A stretch of DNA of 64,000 bases from Zantedeschia hybrid cultivar (taxonomy: Eukaryota > Streptophyta > Magnoliopsida > Alismatales > Araceae). Position 1 is the stretch's first letter, and each line of letters opens with the position of its first letter. This document shows, piece by piece, positions 44,419 through 56,504 of the stretch. The stretch is taken from the NCBI GenBank assembly GCA_030544215.1, contig JARZZO010000014.1:34935734-34999733 (forward strand), in the 5' to 3' direction. Both the position numbers and the translations under genes were made by a program. The notes below the pieces were generated by a model. The model did not search any database, was not told where the DNA came from, and saw only the letters and a list, made by a program, of their open reading frames with translations.

Positions 44419-46451
44419 TGATCGTTTCGAATTGTGTGTCGTTAAACACACGAAAACGTTCAATCTAAATTTATCCGGCTCACTCAAATCAGATTTTGAA
44501 AATTTAATAGTGGTGAGTCCGAGTCGATCCGCAGGGAGGTAGAATTTTAATTTTGAAAACTTTGGACTTTAGTTAATCTAAAAATAAGTGAGATTTAAGT
44601 TAAACTAATTACTTGATTAAACTAAAACTAAGTTAACTAATATTACCTAAAAATAGGATTACTCTAATTCAACAAATCTTTTTTTTTTCTTTTTCAGAAA
44701 TTAAACACAAACATAATTGGAAAATAAGCATGACTAAAAGATTAACAAAGAAACTGTTATTTAACTAGGTGTAAATTACTAATTAACTAAGAATCATGAA
44801 ACAAATTACAAGGTTTAATATCCTAAATAAACAAAACATTAAACAACAATTGACTAATCCTAATTAAATAAATAACTATTATACTAATGGGGAATGGAAA
44901 GAATAAATTAAAAACAATCTGTGGGTTTTTGTGGGGACTGCCGGTTCAATGGACCGGACTGGAAGAACTTGCTGGGAAGGAGGAAACTTGCTGGTTGGTG
45001 CTGTGAACGTGCATGCAGGGAGAAGCTTAAGGTGCTGGCTGGTTCGCTTGGACAGCACGTGGATGCTTCAAACATGCATGGCTGGTGCGTGGGGGTTTCT
45101 GGATGCTGCCGCTGGAGGAGCTGCTATGCGTGGCTGGTTCGGGCTTCAACACACATGCATGCATGCGCTGCTGGAGGTTTGGACGAGCTTGCAGGCGCGT
45201 GGAAGTCGGCTTCACCGCGGCGCATGGAGGAGCAGCTAGCCGGCAGGTTCGGGCTTCAACACACATGCATGCAGGCGCGTGGGGGCCGTGAAGCTGCTGT
45301 TGGACTGGTGGATGCCCGACGGCTTCAGGTGCGGTTGGATCTTGCAGGTCGTGCTGTGCGTGGCTGCAGGTTGCGGTGGAGAAGCTGCTGTCGGCACGTG
45401 GAGGTGCAGGAAGAAGGCCGGAACTGCTGCTGCCGTGCAGAGCTGCTGCTGGACGGTTGGCTGCTGGAGGAGCTGGTGGATGGAACCAGGAAAACGGGAA
45501 GAAAGAGAGACGTGGGGGAGAGAAAAGAAACTGGGGATGATGAGGGGAAAACCGGAGAGAACAGAGACGGAGAGATGAAGAGAGGGTTGCGGGGAAACGG
45601 AAAGAAGGAGAAATTTCTGTAAAAAAAACGAGAGAGATAGAAGTTGAGAAGAGGAAGAGAGAGGGAGAGGAAGAAAGGAGGAGGCAGAGACGTTGCTGGA
45701 AAAATAATCGAGAGAGAGAGAGGCCGAGAGAAAGAGGAAGGAGAAAACTGTGGGAGAGAAAGAGAGTTCCGGCTAGCAAAAAACTGGGAAAAACGAAACG
45801 TGGGGGAGAATCTGGTTGAGAGAGGAAGAAAAAGAGGAGAGGAGAGATTTATAGAGGGGAGAAGGAGGAGAGGCTGCCGGGTTTGAGTTGGAAAAGGAGG
45901 AGGATATGTGGGAGACTTGGAGAAGGGACAGGATTTGGAAGAGGAAATTGGAAAAGAAATAGGATTCGACTTTCTAAAACGAGAAAGAGAGAGAAGATTT
46001 TTAAAATAAAGGAAGGGATGTGTTTAGGAAATCGGAGAGACGGAGGGAAATAGTGGGTTTTAGGAAACTCCAGCGAAGGAAGGAATCAAATTGTATTTTT
46101 ACCCCTGTTTTAGTTGAAATCCGCACATTAGACCTCCTCCAAATTTCCGAAAACTCCTCCAGCTGCACTGCATCATCGACGTGTCCTGTTCACATCAAAT
46201 AAATATAATTTAGCGCATTATCATAAAAATATCATCATATTTATTCATTTCGTCTCGGTTTTGTCGAAAAACCGCAAATGCGCTACACTCCTTTGATCAC
46301 ATGAAATGACGATGTTTTTAAGTCAGAATTTGATGAAATTGGTACCGTTGGACTTGTTACACAATTATCTATCATTTCATGCTATTTTTCAGAAAAAACA
46401 TGAGTATGATGCATATGGTTGCCCTTAAATGATCAATTTAACACTTTATCA
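44419..46451 (-). repeat. Athila-1 5' LTR
   Basis: Nearly identical to 34641-36673 and of the same length (2033 bp). It supplies the promoter for the element's transcript, which runs leftwards. Confidence 0.97.
45847..45853 (-). promoter_or_regulatory. TATA box of Athila-1 5' LTR
   Basis: On -, CCCCTCTATAAATCTC; TATAAAT lies about 600 bases into the LTR and is followed by a CT-rich stretch, the usual arrangement for a plant promoter with a pyrimidine-rich leader. Conserved in the 3' LTR at 36068-36074. Confidence 0.7.
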
Positions 46452-46894
46452 CCGGCGCCTCAATAAATGTTTGTCTACTGAAAACCCTCAAGAAGATAGG
46501 AATTGATCCAGAAAAGATTGAGTCTACCTCTATAATAGTCTCGGCTTACGATAAATCTCAAAGGCCAATCGATGGTAAGATCTTCCTTCAGTTGGAAATT
46601 GGCCCAGTAGCCATAGTCTCTGAACTCTACATCCTTGATGTCAAGCCCCTATATAACGCCATTCTGGGAAGACCATGGTTGGATCAAACTCTAGGAGTGC
46701 CTTCCACCAATCATCAATGCTATAAATTTCCATACAATGGGAAGATTGTTAAAGTCAAGAGCACTCCTTACATCGAGTCCTTGGACTTGGTATCAGCCGA
46801 ACAAATTTCGTCCATGATCACTTCTAGAAAAGGGAAAGAGCCCATTCTTCCGTCAGTCAGTTCTCATCCCAAATCCTTGCCTAACATAGGGTAG
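46452..46894 (+). pseudogene. Tat-2 protease, C-terminal half
   Basis: Resumes in frame with 34640 after the Athila-1 target duplication. It opens with the Ala-Ser-Ile-Asn that follows the catalytic Asp-Thr-Gly, then YILDVKPLYNAILGRPWL, the flap and hydrophobic core region typical of gypsy proteases. It ends at TAG 46892-46894. Confidence 0.88.
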
Positions 46895-47212
46895 CGGCTC
46901 ATGGATAAAATGGGATACAATTCAGGATCTAGGCAAGGTATGGAAGAACAAGGGATTCAAGAGCCTATTTATGAAAATCCGGCAATTGGGGGAATTGGAT
47001 TGGTATACCAACCCACCAAACCGGTTGAGGAATCAACAAAATGGACCCTCTTAGATCACTTTGTGAAGAAAGATCAGGAAGTACTCAGAGTAAATCACCT
47101 TAAGGATGAGTTGAAGGAAACAAACACGAAGCTCGAAGGGAGGATGAAGAAGATTTTGGTACACGGTTGCTGTTCCATGAACCAACCACTCCGCAAGAAG
47201 GAGTCTTCTTAG
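46895..47212 (+). pseudogene. Tat-2 G-patch region
   Basis: Same frame as the protease, after one stop. It encodes LMDKMGYNSGSRQGMEEQG, a G-patch-like glycine motif that Tat-lineage elements commonly carry between protease and RT; it is thought to bind RNA. The frame closes at 47210-47212 and no RT follows. Confidence 0.75.
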
Positions 47213-47338
47213 CGAGGGATGAAACGACACCCGTCACATTCATTCCCTTTATATTTCAGCCACCTTCCCTTCTTATGCTTCCATCACCGGTCGTGGCACA
47301 TTCCATCGAATGTCTTATACTTGGAGTCCACGACCCTC

Positions 47339-47341
<3 letters not shown>

Positions 47342-47381
<40 letters not shown>
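47342..47381 (+). repeat. C10-A30 homopolymer tract
   Basis: Ten C bases directly followed by thirty A bases. Lengths may be unreliable. The tract sits near the deletion that removed RT to integrase. Confidence 0.9.
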
Positions 47382-47384
<3 letters not shown>

Positions 47385-47684
47385 TCCTGCTCCCATACGG
47401 GAGGATGTGAAATCACCATTAAGGAGCCCACATGCCGGGGCAATTCCACCACTATTAGGTCTTTGTCTCAAGGACCCACTCTTGTCTCTTCAGTAACAGA
47501 TCCAACTCGCTCTCGGAGCTTTGTACATAACAACTTAAGGGTTAGGATAGCTTCCTCTTTGTCTAGGAGTTGTAAGCAAGTTCCTTCTTTGTTAGTTCAA
47601 GAGCTAGCAAATAGGTGTAGATATTTGGCAAAAGTCGAAGAATTCCTTCGGATAGGGGTCTATCTGAAGAAATTCTACCCTTGA
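47382..47684 (+). pseudogene. Probable C-terminal remnant of Tat-2 pol
   Basis: The frame ends in GVYLKKFYP and stop at 47682-47684, resembling the LYFKKYYP ending of Tat-1 pol at 2356. The preceding residues contain no recognised domain. If correct, RT, both RNase H domains and nearly all of integrase were deleted between about 47212 and 47600. Confidence 0.45.
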
Positions 47685-50233
47685 AATGCACAAAAAAATT
47701 AGAAAGGCAAAAAACAAAAACAAAAAAAAACCCAAAATCCAAAGAATTGAATATCCAAAAAGCAACAAATACTTGTAAATATGTACATATACTAAGGAAA
47801 ATCACAAAAAAATCAGGAGACACAAAACCCAACTAGCTGGTGACTGCCATGTAACCCCTGCCTATGTCTAGTTGCATAATAGATTGGGATTATCATTGAA
47901 ATCTGGTTAAGACTTTGGTCCACCAGAACCTTAGACGTATCTGCTTTACTTTCACATGAGTCCCCATGGTCATTGTAAGATGTACAGTTTTCACACATTT
48001 TTCAAATGAACCTTCTTAAAATGTGTTCGATGTCTTTAGTACACTGTCAATTGCAACAACTTTTGCTTTTCTTCTCTTGATTGATCAGGACAATCGGCGC
48101 CCTTAAACGGTTAAGCTCAACAAACTGTGGTTCCTGACAACCCGATAGATGTAACCCCTTAAATGATCCTAGATATGAAATGTAAAGGACCAGAGAACGT
48201 GAAGAGGGCAGTGTCCCTGCAGGTGGAACAAGAAATGAAAAAGCAATAGCAAATAACCCTAAAAAATGTCAAGAAAGATCAAAAGGGTTCAAGCAATCAC
48301 AAAAAAGCCTGGTCGTAACTGTGCCTGACCATGAAATCCAACAGAGGCTTGAAAAGTTAAAAGTAAATAGGGGCATATAGGAGTTCAAGAAGGATTCGTT
48401 TTGTCATAGCTCTATCTTTTAACAGTTTTGTCGATCTTCCTATGAGGTTTGTCTCCCCAGTTTCTTCACTTTCCCCCGAAGGTTTAACGGGAGATAGCCG
48501 TCTAAAGACTAGACATCATTTTAAAATGGTTTGTTTTAAAAAATCATCACATGCTTACATGGTCAGAAAGGATCAAGGTGGGTAAAGAGAAATTTCCATG
48601 TTTCTGGTGAATCAATTTCTTAGCCATGATCTTAATGAGCATCCTCAAAACTTCAGGCTTAGGTCAATGCAAGCACGTCACTTATAGGTGCGACGACGTT
48701 TGATTCCTGGTCAGTGTTGTACGGTTGACCGTTAGGGCACCAAGGTGTTGCATCTTATATCTTCTTGGTTGTGAGGAAATAGACCTGGATCGGGCAAATT
48801 ATTTACCTCGAAAACCTTTTAAGCAAACTTAGTAGTCGGAAGTAGCTGGGAGCCTGAGCATGGCATGATGGTATTGTCATCAGTATAAGTTTTAGCCGGA
48901 CAAGGTCTACATGAGGAGTCTAGAGGCCCAAATAAACCTAGATACGTGCTCAAGATACCTGGGAAGTTGAGAATGCAGTTTCCTTTCATCACCTAACTAG
49001 GCCAAGAATGGGCAGTCACCAGGTGGTCGGAACCAAAATATTTCCCTACTTGTTAAAACACTCGCATCTGCATGTTGCATTGCATGTCTCATTTGTTAAT
49101 ACCTGCTTGCATTTGCATGTTTGCTTGTCGTATCATCTTAGTTATTTATTTCATGTCTGGTTAGTAGGACACGACCCTTTGACCCTACGCGAAGGCTAGG
49201 GAAAAGGTAGTTGCTCTTTTGGGCAAAGGGCTGAAAACATATACTACTAACTGTTTTTGTGCATATAGGAAAAATAGGTATGAAGCAAAGAAAAAAGATT
49301 CTATGTCCAAAAGGCTGACACTTTTGCCATCGAGTCGAAGCCAAAGGTATCTGGATTGGCATTCTACTTTAAGAATGGCCATATCTTCCGTGTTGGCTTC
49401 GACTTGACAAGGACCTTTGTCCCCTATTTCATTGTAGTTTGTTCGTAAAATGTTCATGATTGTTGATTATTTACATTAGTTGATGTGCGTTCTTGTAGTT
49501 GCAGGGAATCCGAAGCAAATATGATTGAAGCCACAGGAGGCTAATAACTTTGGGCCTATAGACTCTGAGTTCCTCTTTAAACAAAACAATGATGAGTCTA
49601 TATTCTCCAAGTCATTTGATTGGCCAATAAATTTCTCCTGTTTGTATTTAGATTAGAATTTTATTTTCAGTTTAAACTAACATGTATTGCATAAGCATCA
49701 TTCACAAAAAGTCCATTTGAAATTCCACCATCAGGGCAATGACCACAATTTGTCACTCTGTCTACCCCATTGGTGATCCGTGATTTTGACAAATGTTCGT
49801 TCATTAGTTCTTCGAATTGCAAAACCCTGTCCCTTTCTGATTCTTGTGCTTGAGATTCTCTCACTTGGCAATCATGCGCCAGGCCACTATGTGCCCTCGT
49901 GTTGAGACTTAAAGAAATTTCAAGTCACACCCTTTATCCTTCCTGCTTGAGATCCCCTTGGGCTGGATCACTATGCATCCCTAGTGCGCCAAGGCCTCGC
50001 GGTTCCAGCACCTGAGGGTCCCACCGATTGTGATTCTCCAGTACGGACTATTATTCTCCTAATCACCCTTGCAACCCGGATAACTAATTTCCGTGCATTC
50101 ATTACATTCGCTAATCATCTTTGAGTGTATCTCATCATTCTCCAAATGGTCCAAAAATCGGTCTCGATTTCCAGAACGCCCATTTATCATTCCGCATCAC
50201 TCCACTGCAAAACGGGCGTCCGAGAGGGGCATT
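47685..50233 (+). other. Tat-2 3' non-coding region with polypurine tract
   Basis: No coding potential seen. The segment 49169-49240 resembles 3430-3540 downstream of Tat-1 pol. The end, CCGAGAGGGGCATT at 50219-50233, is purine-rich and abuts the LTR start at 50234. Unlike Tat-1 there is no PMD sequence here. Confidence 0.7.
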
Positions 50234-50864
50234 TGTAAATACTCGATTTTGGACACCCTTCGGTTATAAACCCGCATCATAATCATAACCCATCACATTT
50301 TATCCATCCCATTTAGCCCATTAAATCACCAAGGCCATTAACCAAGCCCCACTTTCACTTTTGTAGACGACGGGCTTGTTTGCTTTCCACTTTTTGTAAA
50401 CAGCGGACTTCTCCGCCCTCCACAAAAGTGGAAGGCGGGCTTGTCTGCCTTCCACTTCTTTGTAGACGGTGGACTTCTCCGCCTTCCACTTTTGTGGAAG
50501 GTGGGCTTATCTACCTTCCACTTTTGTGGAAGGCATAATTGTATGCCGTCCACTCCAAGAAAATCCCCTTGACCCCATCTTCCTACGTTCTCCTCCGGTT
50601 GCGACCCTCGCACCCCACTACACCGACCACTCCCCACTCTGGCGACTGCCACGACTACGATCTCCTTCTCTTGACCGATTCCGATTGGCCCTTCATGATT
50701 AACGGGGATTTATACACCTAATTTCCCCTAATTTATGGCCCTCTATTTAAACCCTCTTACTCCTCTCGGAGGAGGAGGTCGGAAAGGTTGGAAAGAGAGA
50801 GGTTGGCAAGTTAGGAGTCGGAAGCTTAGAGGAGGTTGGCAAGTGGACCTGGAAACACTGGAGA
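50234..50864 (+). mobile_element. Tat-2 3' LTR, truncated
   Basis: Starts TGTAAATACTCGATTTTGG and matches 29365-29990 with moderate divergence, including the hairpin array (50361-50545) and the CTATTTAAA site at 50742. Similarity stops at GGAAACACTGGAGA, where Athila primer-site sequence begins, so about the last three quarters of the LTR is missing. Confidence 0.85.
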
Positions 50865-50872
50865 GCCGGGGA

Positions 50873-51782
50873 TTTATATTTTTAATTTTGATTATCTTGG
50901 ATTTAGTGTAATTATTCTTAATCTCATCTTCTTTTTCTTATTTTTGTAGGTGTATTGAAAAAAAAATGGAAAACGAAATCATTGGTAAGTGTGTTCCAAC
51001 ATTCCCTTTTTCATTTTCATTATTTTAGATAGTTTCTTTTTTTATAGTTTCTAATTTAGATAGGTTTTCATTAACTAAAAGAAGAAAATTCAAATTCAAA
51101 TTAAAAAATTGTCATTCCAAGATTAGAAACCATCTATGTTAGGCATTCATCATTGTAGGAAAGCATGAGTTAGTTTCCTTTCATAGTCATTTCTATTTTT
51201 TGTTGAAGATTGTGGGGGAAAGGTACGTGTTTCATCTATAGCATGCCATTCATGATTGCATCAAACACCCCTTGCTTGATTTGACTGTTGCATTGCATTG
51301 AAGAAAAAAAAGACTTTTAAGGACAATTCCCATAACAACATAAGGTAGGGATTTCATCACCCTTATTTAGCCCACAAATCACCTTCCTTGCATTATCATT
51401 TCCTAATCCACTAAAATCAAGTCGAAGGGACTCTAGGTTTCACACTGTGAGTGGTTCAAATTTCGGATTGCCTCCATTTTTGGCAACGGTGTCTAGGCTA
51501 GAGGTTACACGGCAAACGCCTAAGCGGGAAAGTGGTTTCTTAATTAGGTCCCTACGAAAGTAGGGGGAGCCTCCCACTATCCCACCTTTTACCTGGCTGT
51601 TGACTGATTGTGGTTGTGACTCGAGGTGGACCCTATTCACCTTGTGAGAAAATTCACATAGAAGTCTAGGTCAACCTTAGGTCATTAGATTAAGATTGTT
51701 TGACAATTTGTTTGCATATTAAAAAAAAAAAAGTGAAAGAAAATAAAATTCAAATCCTTCTTCTCTCTCTTTGTCCCAGTGT
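50873..51782 (+). other. Athila-2 leader
   Basis: Aligns with the Athila-1 leader from primer site to gag start. It contains the identical CCCTAC-GAAA-GTAGGG stem-loop at 51550-51565 and the antisense 66-codon ORF at 51440-51640. Confidence 0.85.
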
Positions 51783-53482
51783 ATGTAAGGTAGGAGATCT
51801 CAAATCCTTAATCTCCTAGGACCAATTGCTGAAATTGAGAGAATTATCCATCACAGAAACCCACCGCAAGATCAAATGGTCGATAATCATGATCCACCGA
51901 AGCAAATGAAGTATTATGTCATCCCAAATCAATATCAACCTTCATCTTGTATTCACCTTCCTCATAATCCGGCCAATCAATATGAAATTAAATCAAGCAC
52001 CATTCAGATGCTCCCATCTTTTTATGAAAATACAAATGAAAATCTTTATAAACATCTGGATGAGTTTCTAGAAATCTGTTCCACGGTGAAAATCCAGAAT
52101 TTCACCGATGATGCCCTTAAGTTGACCCTATTCCCCTTCTCATTGAAGGATAAGGCCAAATATTGGCTGGGGACTATAGGAAGGCCCATCAGGACATAGG
52201 AAGAAATGCAAAGAGAATTTCTTAAGAAGTTCTATTCCATAGGGTGGACCAATACTATGAGAAGGGCTATCACGGGTTTTACCCAAACTCTTAGGGAATT
52301 AATTCATGAATCATGGGAAAGGTTAAAAGAATTGCTTCGGAAATGTCCGCATCATGGGCTATCTAAGTGGTAAATCGTCCAAGCATTCTTTGAAGGATTG
52401 TCTGAACAGTTCAGACAAATGGTGGATGCCTCATGTGGAGGGGCATTTATGATGAAAAATGAAGATGAGGCTTATGATTTATTTGAGATGTTAAGTGAAA
52501 ATTCCATCAATCATGCCTCCTTATCATTTTATGAGAGGTCTGTTGGGCCATCTAAATGGGCCGGAATGTATGAACTTAATACTCGTGGAGAGCCCGAATC
52601 AAGAATGGATATTAATTTGACCAATCAAAAATTGGATAAGGTAGACATCTTAGCTCAAAAGTTAGACCAACTCTTGGCCTTAAAACAAATAAGAACCTAC
52701 CTATCCAACACCATCTAGTCCATACGAGGGCCCACCTTCCATCTCTCATGATATTTGTGCTTTGTGCGCAAATCCGGCCCATCAAGTGAATGACTGTCCA
52801 ACTGTGGCCCAATTACCGCCATTCATTTAAGAACAAGTTTAGGCCGCTCAAGGGTTCTCCAGACCCAGTAACGATCCATTCTCCAACACTTATAACTCCG
52901 GCTGGAGGAACCACCCTAATTTTGGATGAAAAAAATCAACAGGTCCCATTGCAAATGCTTAATCCTCCCATGCATCCCCATAACTTCTTTCAACATCAAC
53001 CCAACTTCCACAGGAATTCGCATGCTAGGGGACCATAGGCTCCATTCTCTCAAGCCCAATTCTCTCAACCAGCCTACTATCAATCCTTCCAATCAGAGCA
53101 ATCCACCCAATATCCTCCTCCACCACCTTACAAACAACCTCCTCAGCCCAATTTTGATGATAAATTCACGTAGCTCCAACAACTTATCTTGACTCGACAA
53201 CAATCTATTTCTAAGTTGGAGAGTCAAATGGGGCAATTAGCTGAGGCCGCTATGAGGAGGGAAATGGGCCAACTTCCTAGTCAACCCATTGCCAATCCGA
53301 GGAATCAAGCTCCAGGTTTTCCACCCCAATTGGGCCTTTTACTTCAACCCGGCCCATTATCACAACCTAAAGGGCCACAATTCGAGAATGCTAAAGCTAG
53401 TTTGGCTCTTAGAAGTGGGAAAAGTTTGGAGAACCCACAGATGGATGAGGAGGTGGCAGAAGGTTCTACTAATAGGTCTTAG
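51783..53482 (+). pseudogene. Athila-2 gag pseudogene
   Basis: The ATG at 51783 is followed at once by TAA where Athila-1 has CAA. Most of the gag then reads in frame (DEFLEICSTVKIQNF, LTLFPFSLKDKAKYWL), with stops near 52198 and 52371 and frameshifts around 52680-53190. The zinc knuckle CALCANPAHQVNDC is intact near 52755, in a shifted frame. The C-terminal SKLESQMGQLAEAAMRRE helix is present, and the frame ends at UAG 53480-53482 as in Athila-1. Confidence 0.9.
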
Positions 53483-53936
53483 GAAATTGAAAGAGAGAGT
53501 GAGGCTGAACCCAATTTGGAGAAGTTGGGAGGGATCCGAAAGGAAAAGGAAAGTTAGATGAAGGCCCAAGTTCATATCAACCGCGGGTGCCATTCCCAAA
53601 TGCTTTACTAGCCAAGCCCAATGCCAGGAAGAAACTGGCCCAGAATGAGGAGTTACTGGAATTATTCAAACAAGTTCATATTAATATTTCACTCTTCGAT
53701 GCCATCAAGCATGTGCCAGCTTATGCTAAGTTTCTGAAGGAATTGTGCACGCCGAGAAAGGAACCGAGATTGGCTCCCGAAAAGGTTAGACTCTCGGAGG
53801 ATGTTAGTGCAATTTTGATGAACTATCTGCCTAAGAAGCTCAAGGACCCTGGGGCACCTTTAATCTCATGTGACATAGGTAGAGTCACATTTAATAGAGC
53901 CCTATTGGATTTAGGTGCTAGTGTGAACCTACTACA
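53483..53936 (+). pseudogene. Athila-2 protease, N-terminal part
   Basis: After the UAG the frame continues EIERESEAEPNLEK and then shifts by one base. From about 53572 it reads RVPFPNALLAKPNARKKL through LISCDIG and ALLDLGASVNLL, including the protease active site DLGA. It stops matching at 53936, where a copia LTR fragment begins. Confidence 0.88.
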
Positions 53937-55244
53937 TGTTGGGTTTTCTCGGTTTCTCCGGATCGCTCACGCAGCGGAAACCAAAAATATTTACAGCGAT
54001 CCGTTCCCGTTTCGAAATCTAAAATACGATAATCGGATTATCGAAGTTCTCACCGTGTGCGGATTCGAATCCGCAGCCGTTCGGTTCTGTCGGTGTGACA
54101 CCGCAAGCCGCGCAAGCGCCCGGCCTCTAGCGAAGTCCACGCGATCCTCCCTGCGACGGATATCCTCGAGTTCCTCGTTCTTCGCAGCCCACGAAGCCTC
54201 CGCCGTTCGCCGCAATGATCGCCGCAACGCGCGGACGATTTCCCGTCGAACGGGATTCGGAGAAGCGGCGGAGCAGATCTGGATCTGCCTGGACGCCAGA
54301 GAAGGACAGAAACTGAGGAGGGGCGGCTAGGGTTAGCAGAAGCTTGGCCTGCTTAGCCCGTTCGCTATGTTTTATACTAACCGCGCAGTTTTTCATAAAA
54401 ACCCCCGGTTTGTACAAAACCCACTTATTTATCCATCGCCTTGAGAATCATTTGCGTGTGACCCTCTAGGCCCAAGTACCAGTCCAGTTAATGGCCCAAC
54501 AAGCCCAGTGACTCCTCATTGGCTTTATTAATTAATTAATAACCCTTTATTAATCAATTAATCAATCGAATTGATGTCGCACATCGAATTCGACCGGGCC
54601 TCCGATCACGTTGGGTGCCAAGCAACACCGCGTGAACCCGGAAGGTATTTGGGGTTAAGTAACCCACTCTTGGAACCTTTCCGCCGACAGTTACCGCGTG
54701 GATATAATCCTTCATTCGTACAATGCTCTCGAGTCAACTCAGGGTATGGCGAGCTGTCAAACCCTAACCGGTCGACTCACTTGGATTGGATGCCGCTGAT
54801 GAATATCGGAAAACTCCTTTTCAGATATTATCGTCTGCCCTGGCTAGGGACTTCCGCGCATCCTTCCTAGAGCATTCTCTCTCTAAGTACCGAGAGAGAA
54901 TGATTCCTTATTGACACACAATTCCCTTCGACGGTATTCCGCTGCACCCAATCCTTGGCGTATTAGAATCCCGTGGCTAGAGATTCGTAGACCAAGGTCA
55001 AAGTACAGAAGTCCACCGCCAAGGTCTCCTTGATGTCTCAGGTCCGAGGACCATCTACGCAACTGCGACAATAGAATCAAGCTGGTTGACAGTGAGGTAC
55101 AATACCATCCAACGATTCAGTCGGATCAGTTCAGTGAACTCATTCTCCAATGAGCACCTACAGATTCGCCTTTGTGTCTCCACACAAGTGACTTATGAGA
55201 CCAGTCACCCTCATCATATGAGCATGAGTAATCTGTACTAGTCT
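53937..55244 (-). mobile_element. Copia LTR fragment (3' part), 1308 bp
   Basis: On - the fragment ends ...AAACCCAACA at 53937 and is related to the copia LTR at 19924-21540. Shared blocks include GTGACTGGTCTCATAAGTCAC and the following GTGTGGAGACACAAAGGCGA (near 55150-55210). The first 260 bp or so of the LTR is missing at the right border. The flanks are not adjacent parts of Athila pol, so this is not a simple solo LTR. Confidence 0.75.
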
Positions 55245-56504
55245 AAGGTGGCTAATCAGCTCCCGGAAGGATGGACCAAAAGTGAGAAGGACCGATTCTT
55301 CTCTCAGGCGAAGTATTACTTCTGGGAAGAGCCTGAACTTTTCAAATTCTGTCCCGATCAAATCATCCGGCGATGTGTCCCGGAAGAAGAACAACAAAGT
55401 GTACTAAATTTCTACCACAATCTTTGTGGGGGCCACTTCTCGGGAAAGAAAACTGCCGCCAAGATCCTTCAAAGTAGTTTCTACTGGCCCACACTCTTCA
55501 AAGATGCCCATGAGTTCAGAAAAATGTGCCTTAAATGTCAAGCTGTAGGGAATATGTCAAAAAGGGACATGATGCCGCTCAACCCAATCTTAGTGGTTGA
55601 AGTTTTTGATGTTTGGGGGACAGATTTTATGGGACCGTTCCCACCTTCGTTTGGTCATGAATATATCTTAGTAGTGGTGGATTATGTCTCTAAGTGGATT
55701 GAAGCGATAGCTACCCGAACCAATGATCATAAAGTGGTCATGAAATTTGTCCACAAAAATATCTTTTCTCGGTTCGGGTGGCCCAAGGCGATCATAAGTG
55801 ATAGAGGCACGCATTTCACGAATTCTCAATTTCAATCTCTGCTTAAGAAATATGGGATCACTCACAAGCTAGCTATCATGTATCATCCTCAAACCAGTGG
55901 CCAAGTAGAAGTTTTCAATCGAGAAATCAAGAATATTCTGCAAAAGTCCGTTAGGCCTGATAGAAAAGATTGGTCTGAAAGATTGGATGATGCTTTGTGG
56001 GCCTATCGGACCGCGTATAAAACTCCTATTGGCATGTCTCCTTATCGCCTGGTTTTTGGAAAGGCTTGCCACCTTCCTGTGGAATTAGAACATAAGGCGT
56101 ATTGGGCTATCAAACAAGTCAATTTGGACCTAGTCCAAGCTAGTACCCACAGGACCCTACAGCTAAGTGAGTTAGAAGAATTACGCAATGAAGTCTATGA
56201 GAACTCCAATATCTACAGAGCCAAAACCAAAGCTTTCTATGATAAATACATTGTGAGGAAATCTTTCCATCAAAATCAAAAAGTTTGGTTATTTAACTCT
56301 AGGCTTCGCCTATTCCCAGGGAAACTGAAATCAAGATGGGATGGGCCATTCTTGGTCATCAAACCCTTTGACCATGGAGCTGTTAAAATCATGGATCCAA
56401 AGACTGGATATACATTCACTGTTAATGGGCAACGATTAAAACCGTTTGTTGAAAATCTTCAAAATAACCCACCTGAATCCATAATGTTGAGTGATCCACA
56501 GTGA
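55245..56504 (+). pseudogene. Athila-2 integrase
   Basis: Resumes at the NQLPEGWTKSEKD segment that links RNase H to integrase and runs open for about 418 codons to the stop before 56505. The zinc finger (YHNLCGGH...CLKC) has lost one residue relative to Athila-1. The catalytic residues lie in WGTDFMGPF, ISDRGTHF and GQVEVFNREI, so the DDE triad is retained. The C-terminal GKLKSRWDGPF block and the ...LSDPQ ending are intact. The domain itself looks undamaged but cannot be expressed as a normal Gag-Pol because the upstream region is missing. Confidence 0.92.

Larger units (their letters stand above)
34641..46451 (-). mobile_element. Complete Athila-lineage Ty3/gypsy retrotransposon (Athila-1), 11,811 bp
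   Basis: Two 2033-bp LTRs (34641-36673 and 44419-46451) start TG and end CA. They are flanked by perfect CCGGC duplications (34636-34640 and 46452-46456). The order on - is 5' LTR (right), tRNA-Asp primer site, leader, gag, UAG, pol (protease, RT, RNase H, integrase), a non-coding 3' region, polypurine tract and 3' LTR (left). I count roughly nine substitutions and two indels between the LTRs (about 0.5%), so the insertion is recent. Gag and pol are open apart from the UAG between them. The env-like ORF some Athila elements carry is absent. Confidence 0.97.
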
